From: an uncultured Lachnospiraceae bacterium
GTDB lineage: Bacteria > Bacillota > Clostridia > Lachnospirales > Lachnospiraceae
NCBI GenBank assembly: GCA_910584945.1
Contig: CAJUDY010000005.1
Span: 43,921-107,920, forward strand
Direction of reading: 5' to 3'
Length of the DNA: 64,000 bases
Both the position numbers and the translations under genes were made by a program. Below are positions 17,102 to 24,478 of the stretch, in pieces. Below the pieces are notes generated by a model that worked only from the letters and a program-made list of their open reading frames with translations, was not told the DNA's origin and ran no database searches. Numbering within the stretch: the stretch's first letter is position 1; every line of letters begins with the position of its first letter.

Positions 17102-18292
17102 CTATGAACGCGAAAAGATCCGGTCCAGAATCGCGTGGGCCACTTCGTCTTTCGTCATGATCGGCAGTTCCTCTGCGTCCTCCCGGGTAATCAGGGTGAC
17201 GACGTTGGTGTCGGTGCCAAAACCCGCGCCGGCGACTTTCAGATTGTTGGCCACGATCATGTCCACATTCTTTTTCACCAGCTTTTCCCGGGAGTTCTCC
17301 AGCATATGCTCGGTCTCCATGGAAAAGCCGCAGAGAAACTGTCCCTCCCGCTTGTGCTCTCCCAGATATTTCAGAATATCCCTGGTCCTTTTCAGAGGAA
17401 TGGCCAGCTCTCCGTCTTTTTTCTTTACTTTTTCCGAACTGACGCTCACCGGCGTATAGTCCGCCACAGCGGCGGCCTTGATGATCGCGTCCTGCTCCTC
17501 CGCCCGGGAAGTCACTGCCCGGAACATATCCTCCGCGGATTTTACCGGAATAACTTCTACAAAGAGCGGTGGCGACAGATTCACCGGGCCGGATACCAGC
17601 GTAACCTGTGCTCCCCGCAACATGGCGGCCCGGGCGACGGCGTATCCCATCTTGCCGGTGGAATGGTTGGTAATCACCCGTACCGGGTCGATGGCCTCCT
17701 GTGTGGGGCCGGCGGTCACCAGTATCTTTTTGCCCGAAAGGTCTTTCTCACAGGCGAGTTCTTTCAAAATATAGGCGAGCAGCTCCTCCGGCTCCGGCAT
17801 CTTCCCGGCCCCGGTGTCTCCGCAGGCCAGATGTCCACTGGCAGGCTCGATGATCTGATAGCCGTAAGCCCGCAGCCTTTTCAGATTGTCCTGAACCATC
17901 GGATTTTCGTACATAGCCGTATTCATGGCCGGAGACAAAAGCTTCGGGCACTTGCAGGCCAGAAGGGTGGTGGTCAGCATATCGTCCGCAATGCCGCAGG
18001 CCAGCTTGCCGATGACATTGGCGGAGGCCGGCGCGATCAGCGCCAGATCCGCTTTCTTTGCCACGGAAATATGCTCCACCTCGAAAGAAAACGCCCGGTC
18101 GAAGGTATCCGTCAGACACTTTTTCCCGGTCAGCGTCTCAAAAGTAATGGGGTTGATAAAGTTCTCCGCGTTCTTCGTCATGATCACCTGCACCTCGCAG
18201 CGTAGCTTCCGAAGCGCACTGGCAAGGGAGGCGATCTTGTAGGCGGCGATGCTTCCGGTCACGCCGAGAACGACATATTTATCTTTTAACAT
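17102..18292 (-). CDS. coaBC: Phosphopantothenoylcysteine synthetase/decarboxylase CoaBC
   Basis: This bifunctional enzyme couples 4'-phosphopantothenate to cysteine and decarboxylates the product. The 396-aa protein has the flavoprotein CoaC half first (VVLGVTGSIAAYKIASL, catalytic-region LSPAMNTAMYENP, and the active-site Cys in GHLACGDTGAGKMPEPEE near residue 155). The CoaB half follows (ILVTAGPTQEAIDPVRVITN, then NHSTGKMGYAVA). The start at 18292 follows GGAAAGGTG. Coexpression with coaX puts the first steps of CoA synthesis in one unit. Confidence 0.95.
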   Translation of the reverse strand: MLKDKYVVLGVTGSIAAYKIASLASALRKLRCEVQVIMTKNAENFINPITFETLTGKKCLTDTFDRAFSFEVEHISVAKKADLALIAPASANVIGKLACGIADDMLTTTLLACKCPKLLSPAMNTAMYENPMVQDNLKRLRAYGYQIIEPASGHLACGDTGAGKMPEPEELLAYILKELACEKDLSGKKILVTAGPTQEAIDPVRVITNHSTGKMGYAVARAAMLRGAQVTLVSGPVNLSPPLFVEVIPVKSAEDMFRAVTSRAEEQDAIIKAAAVADYTPVSVSSEKVKKKDGELAIPLKRTRDILKYLGEHKREGQFLCGFSMETEHMLENSREKLVKKNVDMIVANNLKVAGAGFGTDTNVVTLITREDAEELPIMTKDEVAHAILDRIFSRS

Positions 18293-18322
18293 GATGGTCA
18301 CCTTTCCTGTGTAGGACATTGT

Positions 18323-18351
18323 ATTATATTTTTCGTAATTTTACAACACAA
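18323..18351 (-). promoter_or_regulatory. Promoter of the coaBC operon
   Basis: TTGTGT and TATAAT are separated by 17 nt on the minus strand. An overlapping TTGTAA/TACAAT pair is an alternative. It lies about 30 nt upstream of the coaBC ribosome site. Confidence 0.6.
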
Positions 18352-18369
18352 TACACGAAAAATACGATT

Positions 18370-19608
18370 TTAACCTTTCACCACTCCCACGGTCCGCAGC
18401 TTCTTCACCGGCTTTACCAGATCCTTCTGCTGTTCCATGACCAGGTCGATGTCTTTGTAGGCGAAGCGGCACTCTTCCGCCACATCGTTCTTCTTCTGCT
18501 TTCCGAGCACCACTTCCCGGGCTCTTAAGTCCAGGATCACCTGTTCCGTGGAGAAGGCTTCCATGGCCCCCTTGCGGGAATACGCCCGGCCCGCCCCGTG
18601 GGAAGAGGAGCAGAAAGACTCCGGATTGCCGAGTCCCTCCACTACATAGCTGTAGGAACCCATAGCTCCCGGAATCACCGCGATCTCTCCCGCCCGGGCG
18701 CGGGTGGCGCCTTTCCGGTGCACCCACAGATTTTCTCCATAGTGATGCTCGATGGCCGCGTAGTTGTGATGACAGTTGATGACCTCTCCGAACTCCGCAT
18801 CCACTCCCGCATGCTTTTTGATCTGCTTTGCCGCCAGCTCCATCACCCGGTCCATCATCCGCTCCCGGTTCTCGTAGGCGTAGCGAAGCGCCAGATTCAT
18901 CCAGCGGATATACTGCCCCCCTTCCTCTGTATCCACCGGAAGAAACGCCAGCCGGTACTCGTCCGGCACCTTCGAATACCATTTTTCATTCAGATCTCTC
19001 GCCTTTTTGTGGAACACATCACAGATCTCCTTGCCCATATGCCGGCTTCCGGAGTGAATCATGAGCCCTAAGTATCCCTCCTCATCCACCTGCAGCTCGA
19101 TAAAATGATTGCCTCCCCCTAACGTCCCGGTCTGGTAATAACCGTCCTCAATCAAAGACAGCAGCTCCGGATTCGCCTCATACTGCTCCATCTGCTCCTT
19201 CGCCTCGTCCAGCACCCTCGACTCCTGGGGCGTCTTGTACCGGTTGACGCCCACCGGAATATTTCTCAGAATGTCTCCCACCAGAAGCTGAATCAAAGAA
19301 CCGTTCCCGGTGGCGATCCCCTGGATCTCTGTAAGCTTCACGTTCATGGGCGCAAAGATCATCCCACATCCGATGTCCGATCCCACCGCGTTGGGGATGA
19401 TGACCCCCCTGGTGCCGATGACCCCGCCGATGGGCATCCCCTTCCCTTGATGCGTATCCGGCATCAGACACACCCATCTATGTACAAACGGAAGCTTCGC
19501 AAGATGAATCGCCTGCTCCAGACACCCTTGTTCAATCTTCTCCTCACTCTCCAACCACACCTTCACCGGAACCCTCGTGTCAAATCGGTCATTGCTGATC
19601 ACAAACAT
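18370..19608 (-). CDS. rtcB: RNA-splicing ligase RtcB
   Basis: RtcB joins RNA 2',3'-cyclic phosphate or 3'-phosphate ends to 5'-OH ends using GTP and Mn2+. The 412-aa protein has metal-binding PDTHQGKGMPIGGV, VGSDIGCGM and GGGNHFIE, and the guanylylated His in SSHGAGRAYSR near residue 335. The ATG at 19608 is 8 nt from GGAG; an in-frame GTG three codons earlier is the alternative. It stands alone, without archease or a sigma-54 regulator next to it. The substrate is unknown; RNA repair is likely. Confidence 0.95.
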   Translation of the reverse strand: MFVISNDRFDTRVPVKVWLESEEKIEQGCLEQAIHLAKLPFVHRWVCLMPDTHQGKGMPIGGVIGTRGVIIPNAVGSDIGCGMIFAPMNVKLTEIQGIATGNGSLIQLLVGDILRNIPVGVNRYKTPQESRVLDEAKEQMEQYEANPELLSLIEDGYYQTGTLGGGNHFIELQVDEEGYLGLMIHSGSRHMGKEICDVFHKKARDLNEKWYSKVPDEYRLAFLPVDTEEGGQYIRWMNLALRYAYENRERMMDRVMELAAKQIKKHAGVDAEFGEVINCHHNYAAIEHHYGENLWVHRKGATRARAGEIAVIPGAMGSYSYVVEGLGNPESFCSSSHGAGRAYSRKGAMEAFSTEQVILDLRAREVVLGKQKKNDVAEECRFAYKDIDLVMEQQKDLVKPVKKLRTVGVVKG

Positions 19609-19759
19609 CTCTCTCACTCCTTTTTCTAATATCTTCTTCCATAGCTAAATCCTACCATAAATCAAACCCCTGATCATTTAAAAAAAGGTGCGAACGCAAA
19701 TTCACAATATCCCAATGCCCGTGTCCCTCTCTGGCAAAGAAAAAATCCTGTCAAAATCA

Positions 19760-20019
19760 GCCGCCGCGGGCGGGGAATCCCTTCTACAGGGTCTTCATGC
19801 AGATCGCTCAAAATACAGCCCGATGTGGGCAGATTTTCCTGAAAGACCTATGGAAGAGCGCCGGCACTTAACGAATGCAAGCGTCGCGCAGCATGAGTTT
19901 AGTACCGCTGCGTCTCTTCCCTTAAGCGAGAGCGGGGTCTGGAAGGATGATCTACCCGCAGCGGGCATCCCCATCCACGTTGCTCCGGGTCCTCCCGGGG
20001 ATTCCCCGCCCGCGGCGGC
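19760..20019. repeat. Dispersed palindromic repeat, copy D, nested in terminal inverted repeats
   Basis: The core at about 19795-19975 has the family left arm (GGGCAGATTTTCCTGAAAGA), TTTAGTACCGCTGCGTC and AAGCGAGAGCGGGGTC. It lies inside a perfect 22-bp GC-rich inverted repeat at 19760-19781 and 19998-20019, giving a 260-bp unit. There is no coding capacity. It fills the 454-nt rtcB/ABC-F gap, whose remaining parts show no gene. Whether it transposes cannot be told from one copy with these ends. Confidence 0.6.
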
Positions 20020-20062
20020 GTCCGCTGTTCATTTTTCATCACCCCGCGACGGCGTCCGGTTT

Positions 20063-21604
20063 TTAGTTCTCCATCTCAACCACCTTCGTCCCCACCGTCT
20101 CCCGGAACCGCACATCATGCTCCACCACCAGCATGGTAGGCTGCACAGAAAGCAGCACCTTCTCGATCTGCATCCTGGAGAACACGTCGATATAGTTCAA
20201 AGGCTCATCCCAGACGTACAGGTGGGCCGGCGTCAGCAGACTGGCCGCCAGAAGCACCTTCTTCTTCTGCCCCTCCGAGTAAGCCTCCATGGACTTCTCA
20301 AACTGCTCCCGTCCCAGGTCAAGCTGTCGGAGAATTGCGCAGAACAAATGTTCTTCCAGATGCCGTTCCTGACAAAAGTTCCGGAGACTCCCCCGCAGAA
20401 ACGACGTATCCTGACTCACAAAAGACACCGCCAGACCGGAGGCGACCTCCAGGCTTCCCCGCTCCTGAAGTTTCGCCTTCCGAAAAGCCTCCTCCCGGTC
20501 CCCGGACAGTCCAGCCATCACCGACTTCAACAAACTGGATTTCCCGCAACCATTTTCGCCATTTAAGAACACCCGCTCTCCCCGGCACACCGTAAAATCC
20601 AGACCCTCGAACACCCACTTTTCCGCCCCTTCATACGAAAGGCCGTACTCTTTTGCCCGGATCAGACAGTTCTTATGATGGGTCAAAGGCATCAGCTTTA
20701 AGTCCGCCGCCTGTTCGATATCCTCCAAAAGCCCTTCCTTCTCCTGAATCTCCCGGTCCAGACGCCGCTCCATCTGCTTCACCCGACTCTGCATTTTCTT
20801 CGTCTTCATGCCGATATAGGGCCGCTTTCCCACATAGTTCGGATCTTTGACCGGATCTGCTCCGATCTTGCGCCTCTCACTTTTGTCCGCCCACTGCCTG
20901 GACCGATCCGACGCCGCCCGAAGCCTCCGGATCTCTTTTAAATGCTTCTCATTCTCCATCCGGGCAAAGGCGTCCCGGCGGCTCTTATTCTCCCACCAGC
21001 TGGAAAAATTGCCCGCCTGCACTTCGATGGTCTTCCGGTTCAGCACCAGCACATGATCCACGCAGGCGTCCAGAAGATCCCGGTCATGGGACACCAGCAG
21101 GAAGCCCTTCTTCTCGGACAGATACTCCTTCACCGCCTCTCTGGAAGCCTGGTCCAGATGATTGGTGGGTTCGTCGATCAGCAGAAAATCATGCTCGCCG
21201 GAGAAAAGCACCGCCAGCATGACTTTGGTGCGCTCCCCCGGACTTAAGGTCCCAAAGGGGCGGTAGAGCACTTCCGCTTCTACCTTCAGCTTTTCCATTT
21301 CCCGAAGCACTCTCCAGGATTCACCGTCTACCTTCCAGGCTTCCGCCAGCTCCGCTCCGCACTGCGTAAGCTGCCCTGGTCCCGCCGGATAAGGGAAATA
21401 ATCAAAGGCCATACCGGTACGAATCTCCCCGGCATACTCATAGACTCCCTGCAAAAGCTGCAGAAACGTCGTCTTTCCTTTTCCGTTTCTTCCAAGAAAC
21501 CCCAGCTTCCAGTCTGTATCGACGGAAAAAGAAACATGTTCAAAAATATTATCAAAACTGCCTTCATAAGCAAAGGTCAGGTTTTTCACTGCAATCTGCG
21601 CCAT
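20063..21604 (-). CDS. ABC-F ATPase, Lsa-like ribosome-protection type
   Basis: The 513-aa protein has two ABC domains and no membrane segment. Walker A motifs are GRNGKGKTT (about 38-46) and GENGCGKSS (about 350), and DEPTNHLD is in the first domain. The inter-domain linker is basic and helical (about 215-305). The opening IAVKNLTFAYEGSFDNIF and the KSERRKIGADP linker resemble the Lsa/Eat group that dislodges lincosamides, streptogramins A and pleuromutilins from the ribosome. A housekeeping ABC-F translation factor is the alternative. A strong promoter and a leader of about 290 nt with small uORFs suggest drug-induced control. Confidence 0.85.
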   Translation of the reverse strand: MAQIAVKNLTFAYEGSFDNIFEHVSFSVDTDWKLGFLGRNGKGKTTFLQLLQGVYEYAGEIRTGMAFDYFPYPAGPGQLTQCGAELAEAWKVDGESWRVLREMEKLKVEAEVLYRPFGTLSPGERTKVMLAVLFSGEHDFLLIDEPTNHLDQASREAVKEYLSEKKGFLLVSHDRDLLDACVDHVLVLNRKTIEVQAGNFSSWWENKSRRDAFARMENEKHLKEIRRLRAASDRSRQWADKSERRKIGADPVKDPNYVGKRPYIGMKTKKMQSRVKQMERRLDREIQEKEGLLEDIEQAADLKLMPLTHHKNCLIRAKEYGLSYEGAEKWVFEGLDFTVCRGERVFLNGENGCGKSSLLKSVMAGLSGDREEAFRKAKLQERGSLEVASGLAVSFVSQDTSFLRGSLRNFCQERHLEEHLFCAILRQLDLGREQFEKSMEAYSEGQKKKVLLAASLLTPAHLYVWDEPLNYIDVFSRMQIEKVLLSVQPTMLVVEHDVRFRETVGTKVVEMEN

Positions 21605-21614
21605 TTTTCATTCC

Positions 21615-21746
21615 TCACTTTCTTCCTGAAGTCTGATTCTTTCCACAAAAAAAGAACCATCTGCTGCCAAATGATTCCGCAATTACGCACTCTGACCCCG
21701 TATCCCTTTTTCCCACAAAAAAAGAGAGGCTGCGACCGTCGTCCAT
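21615..21746 (-). CDS. Possible 43-aa upstream ORF in the ABC-F leader
   Basis: The frame starts MDDGRSLSFFVGKR and ends 10 nt before the ABC-F ATG. An in-frame ATG five codons upstream (21761) is also possible. No clear ribosome site precedes either start. It overlaps a U-rich stretch in the leader RNA. Translation would link ribosome movement to access of the ABC-F start site. Evidence is positional only. Confidence 0.3.
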   Translation of the reverse strand: MDDGRSLSFFVGKRDTGSECVIAESFGSRWFFFCGKNQTSGRK

Positions 21747-21855
21747 ACTTGGGCCGCCCATGAGAACATAATCCACCTTTGGCAACATGACAAAACTATA
21801 CGCCCCCTTCCGGGACCGTACCGTTTTAAAAAACGCTCATGTTTTCAAAAGCCGA

Positions 21856-21867
21856 TTATTTTCTCAT
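21856..21867 (-). CDS. Three-codon leader ORF (Met-Arg-Lys) in the ABC-F leader
   Basis: ATGAGAAAATAA has a near-ideal ribosome site (GAGAGGTG, 5 nt spacing) just after the predicted transcription start. Minimal ORFs of this kind act as ribosome-stalling sensors ahead of some antibiotic-resistance genes. The SD region could also pair with the later CCTCTCTTTTTTTG stretch. Confidence 0.5.
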   Translation of the reverse strand: MRK

Positions 21868-21898
21868 CTTTTCACCTCTCTCTTTGTTCGCTTTTTTC

Positions 21899-21928
21899 AT
21901 TATAGAGGAAAGCTTCTTACTTTGTCAA
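21899..21928 (-). promoter_or_regulatory. Promoter of the ABC-F gene
   Basis: TTGACA and TATAAT are separated by 18 nt on the minus strand. Transcription from near 21891 would give a leader of roughly 290 nt before the ABC-F start. Confidence 0.8.
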
Positions 21929-21980
21929 TCCGTTTTTCGACAGTTCCTTGTACTCGCAAAAGAAGCCGTGATTTTTCCGC

Positions 21981-22009
21981 TTGTTAGCCTGGTAAAATTC
22001 TGTTATAAT
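21981..22009 (+). promoter_or_regulatory. Promoter of the lacI-type gene and MATE gene
   Basis: TTGTTA and TATAAT are separated by 17 nt, with the gene start about 40 nt downstream. It is divergent from the ABC-F promoter. Confidence 0.75.
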
Positions 22010-22049
22010 GCAATGTTATCAACATGTGTCATAGCCTTGGAGGGAATTT

Positions 22050-23060
22050 ATGTGGGCAGAGGATAAGGTGAGAATCGTAGATATTGCCGACGAGCTGGGC
22101 GTCAGCACGGCCACAGTTTCGAATGTGCTTCACGGGAAAACGAAAAAAGTTTCACCCCAGACGATGAAACGAGTGCAGGAGAAGCTGGAGGAACGGGGCT
22201 ATATCCCGAATATGGCCGCAACCCTTTTGGCTCAGAACAGTTCCCGTATCATTGGCGTCATTGTCAACGACCACGAAAAATATGAGGGACGGGTGCTGAC
22301 AGACCCATTTGTCGCCTCCTCCATCAACGATTTAGCGGATGAGATAGAACAAAACGGCTATTTCATGATGATTAAGAAAACGACAAATTTGATGGAAGTG
22401 GTCAAATTCGCCTCCATGTGGAACATGGTCGGTATGGTGATCCTGGGGTTTTGCGACCATGAATACCAGGAGCTCCGCAGCCGTATCCGTATCCCCTTTG
22501 TCGTTTACGACGGCTATTTTGAAAACAAAGGAAGAATCTGCAACCTTCAGATCGACGATCTGGACGGCGGGCGTCAGGTGGGCCAGTATCTCCGCAATTT
22601 GGGGCATCGCAAAGTTCTATGTATCTCCGATAATCAGGAGTGTATGGATCAGCGGAGATATGAAGGGCTCTGCAGCGGCCTGGGCTTTCGGGCAGACTTT
22701 ATGATGATCCCCATGCAAAAAGAAACGCGTATTCGTTATTATCAGGAATATCTTACCCAACTGTGCGGTTACAGCGCCATTTTTGCCGTGTCGGATTACT
22801 ATGCCGTCGATCTGATCTGTTTTCTGCAGAATTCCGGCGTCCGGATTCCCGATGATGTTTCGGTCATTGGTTTTGATGACAGCGATATCTGTGATCAAAT
22901 CGTTCCCTCCCTGACCTCCGTCCGGCAAGATTATCGGGCAAGGGCACAGATGGCGGTTCGCCTGCTGAAACAGATGAAAGCACAGCCCGAATATACCGAG
23001 GATTTTACCATTCCGGTCAAGTTAATAGAGCGGAACAGCAGCCAAAGATTATGCGATTAA
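22050..23060 (+). CDS. LacI-family transcriptional regulator
   Basis: The 336-aa protein has an N-terminal LacI helix-turn-helix (VRIVDIADELGVSTATVSNV, residues 7-26) and hinge (RGYIPNMAATLLAQNSS). A periplasmic-binding-like effector domain follows, ending with SVIGFDDSDICDQIVPSLTS. The start at 22050 has GGAGGG upstream. The effector is unknown. It is directly upstream of and parallel to a MATE exporter, so it likely senses or controls export of some small molecule. Confidence 0.9.
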   Translation: MWAEDKVRIVDIADELGVSTATVSNVLHGKTKKVSPQTMKRVQEKLEERGYIPNMAATLLAQNSSRIIGVIVNDHEKYEGRVLTDPFVASSINDLADEIEQNGYFMMIKKTTNLMEVVKFASMWNMVGMVILGFCDHEYQELRSRIRIPFVVYDGYFENKGRICNLQIDDLDGGRQVGQYLRNLGHRKVLCISDNQECMDQRRYEGLCSGLGFRADFMMIPMQKETRIRYYQEYLTQLCGYSAIFAVSDYYAVDLICFLQNSGVRIPDDVSVIGFDDSDICDQIVPSLTSVRQDYRARAQMAVRLLKQMKAQPEYTEDFTIPVKLIERNSSQRLCD

Positions 23061-23067
23061 TCTATTG

Positions 23068-23113
23068 AAAACACCCGTCTTTTCCGGTATGCTTAAGGAA
23101 AAGGCGGGTGTTT
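23068..23113 (+). promoter_or_regulatory. 17-bp hairpin over the MATE ribosome-site region
   Basis: AAACACCCGTCTTTTCC pairs with GGAAAAGGCGGGTGTTT (one G-T pair) around a 12-nt loop. The hairpin ends 4 nt before the MATE ATG and buries the purine-rich GGAAAAGGCGGG. It could be a leaky terminator after the lacI-type gene or a translational lock on the MATE mRNA. Confidence 0.65.
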
Positions 23114-23117
23114 ATTT

Positions 23118-24467
23118 ATGAAAAAAGAATCTTTTCTGGCCTCGGTCGTCGGGATTGCCGTACCGGTGGGCCTCCAATCCATGCTGCAATCCTCTTTCTC
23201 CATGATTGACCAGCTGATGGTGGGCCAGCTGGGAAGTACGGCAGTGTCCGCGGTGGAAGTCGCAGGTCGTCCGGCCTTTATTTACTCCGTGATACTCGGG
23301 GCGGCGGCCACCATCGCCGGTATTATGATTTCCCAATACCTGGGCATGGAAGACCGGAACATGGCGGATCGAAGTCTGTCCGTCAATCTGACAGCGGCAG
23401 CAGCCCTGGCCCTTTTGTTCACCGTGCTGTGTGCTCTGTTTCCGGAGCAGATCGTGGGACTTTACATTGAGGACGACCCGGCAATCCTCGCCGCCGGACG
23501 AAATTATCTGCTCTGCATCCTGTGGACATATCTTCCAATGGGTATCTCCTCCATCCTGGCCGTCATGGTGCGCTGCCTGGGCCGGGCCGTCTGGCCCCTT
23601 GCCGCCGGCATTGCCTCGGCGGTTGTAAACACCATGCTGAACTATGGGCTGATCTTTGGACATTTCGGGCTTCCGGCACTGGGCGTCACCGGCGCGGCAG
23701 CAGCCAGCATAATTTCGCAGTTTGTCAATATGCTGCTGATGCTGGTCATTTTCTACCTGGTTCGGCTGCGCGGACAAAAGGATTTTCGGTTTTCCCTCTC
23801 CCTTGGAACCGGCGGTTACCGGCAATACCTGATGATGATGCTTCCCATCCTGATTGCAGAACTGCTTTGGAGTCTGGGGCAGAATGTGAACACGTTTATC
23901 TATGGGCATCTGGAGAAGGGAGACCTGGCCGCCATGTCCATGACCGGCCCGATTCAGGGATTATTCATCGGCGCGCTGAGCGGCGTTTCCCAGGCGGCGG
24001 GAATCCTGATCGGCAAGCGGCTGGGCGCAAACGAATATGAGGAAGCCTATTGGGAATCAAAAAAACTGGTAGGATACGGCCTCGCAGGTTCTCTGCTCTT
24101 ATCGGCGCTGCTGATTTGCCTGAGGCAGACTTACGTGCCGCTCTACAACGTGGAACCCGGTGTGCGGGAAACCGCGGCCAGGCTGCTGCTTGCCTTTGCC
24201 CTCCTGGCTCCTGTGAAGGTCACCAATATGATCCTGGGCGGCGGAGTGGTGCGAAGCGGCGGAAAGACCGCCTACATCATGGCAATCGACATCGCGGGTA
24301 CCTGGCTGATCGGCGTACCCTTAGGACTGACAACCGCTTTTCTCTTTCATCTGCCCGTTGAATGGGTCTACTTTCTCCTGTCCCAGGAAGAACTGGTCCG
24401 GCTTGCCATGACGCTTATGGTATTCCGACGGCGGGGATGGATGAACCGGCTGTCAGTGTCAGAATGA
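23118..24467 (+). CDS. MATE-family efflux transporter
   Basis: The 449-aa membrane protein has about 12 hydrophobic segments in two MatE repeats (residues about 10-170 and 235-400). Typical stretches are MIDQLMVGQLGSTAVSAVEV and, in the second half, GQNVNTFIYGHL with MTGPIQGLFIGALSGVSQAA. MATE proteins expel cationic drugs or metabolites with Na+ or H+. The start follows a strong hairpin with little free ribosome site, so expression may be gated. The substrate is unknown. Confidence 0.9.
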   Translation: MKKESFLASVVGIAVPVGLQSMLQSSFSMIDQLMVGQLGSTAVSAVEVAGRPAFIYSVILGAAATIAGIMISQYLGMEDRNMADRSLSVNLTAAAALALLFTVLCALFPEQIVGLYIEDDPAILAAGRNYLLCILWTYLPMGISSILAVMVRCLGRAVWPLAAGIASAVVNTMLNYGLIFGHFGLPALGVTGAAAASIISQFVNMLLMLVIFYLVRLRGQKDFRFSLSLGTGGYRQYLMMMLPILIAELLWSLGQNVNTFIYGHLEKGDLAAMSMTGPIQGLFIGALSGVSQAAGILIGKRLGANEYEEAYWESKKLVGYGLAGSLLLSALLICLRQTYVPLYNVEPGVRETAARLLLAFALLAPVKVTNMILGGGVVRSGGKTAYIMAIDIAGTWLIGVPLGLTTAFLFHLPVEWVYFLLSQEELVRLAMTLMVFRRRGWMNRLSVSE

Positions 24468-24478
24468 ATTCTGCTTCT

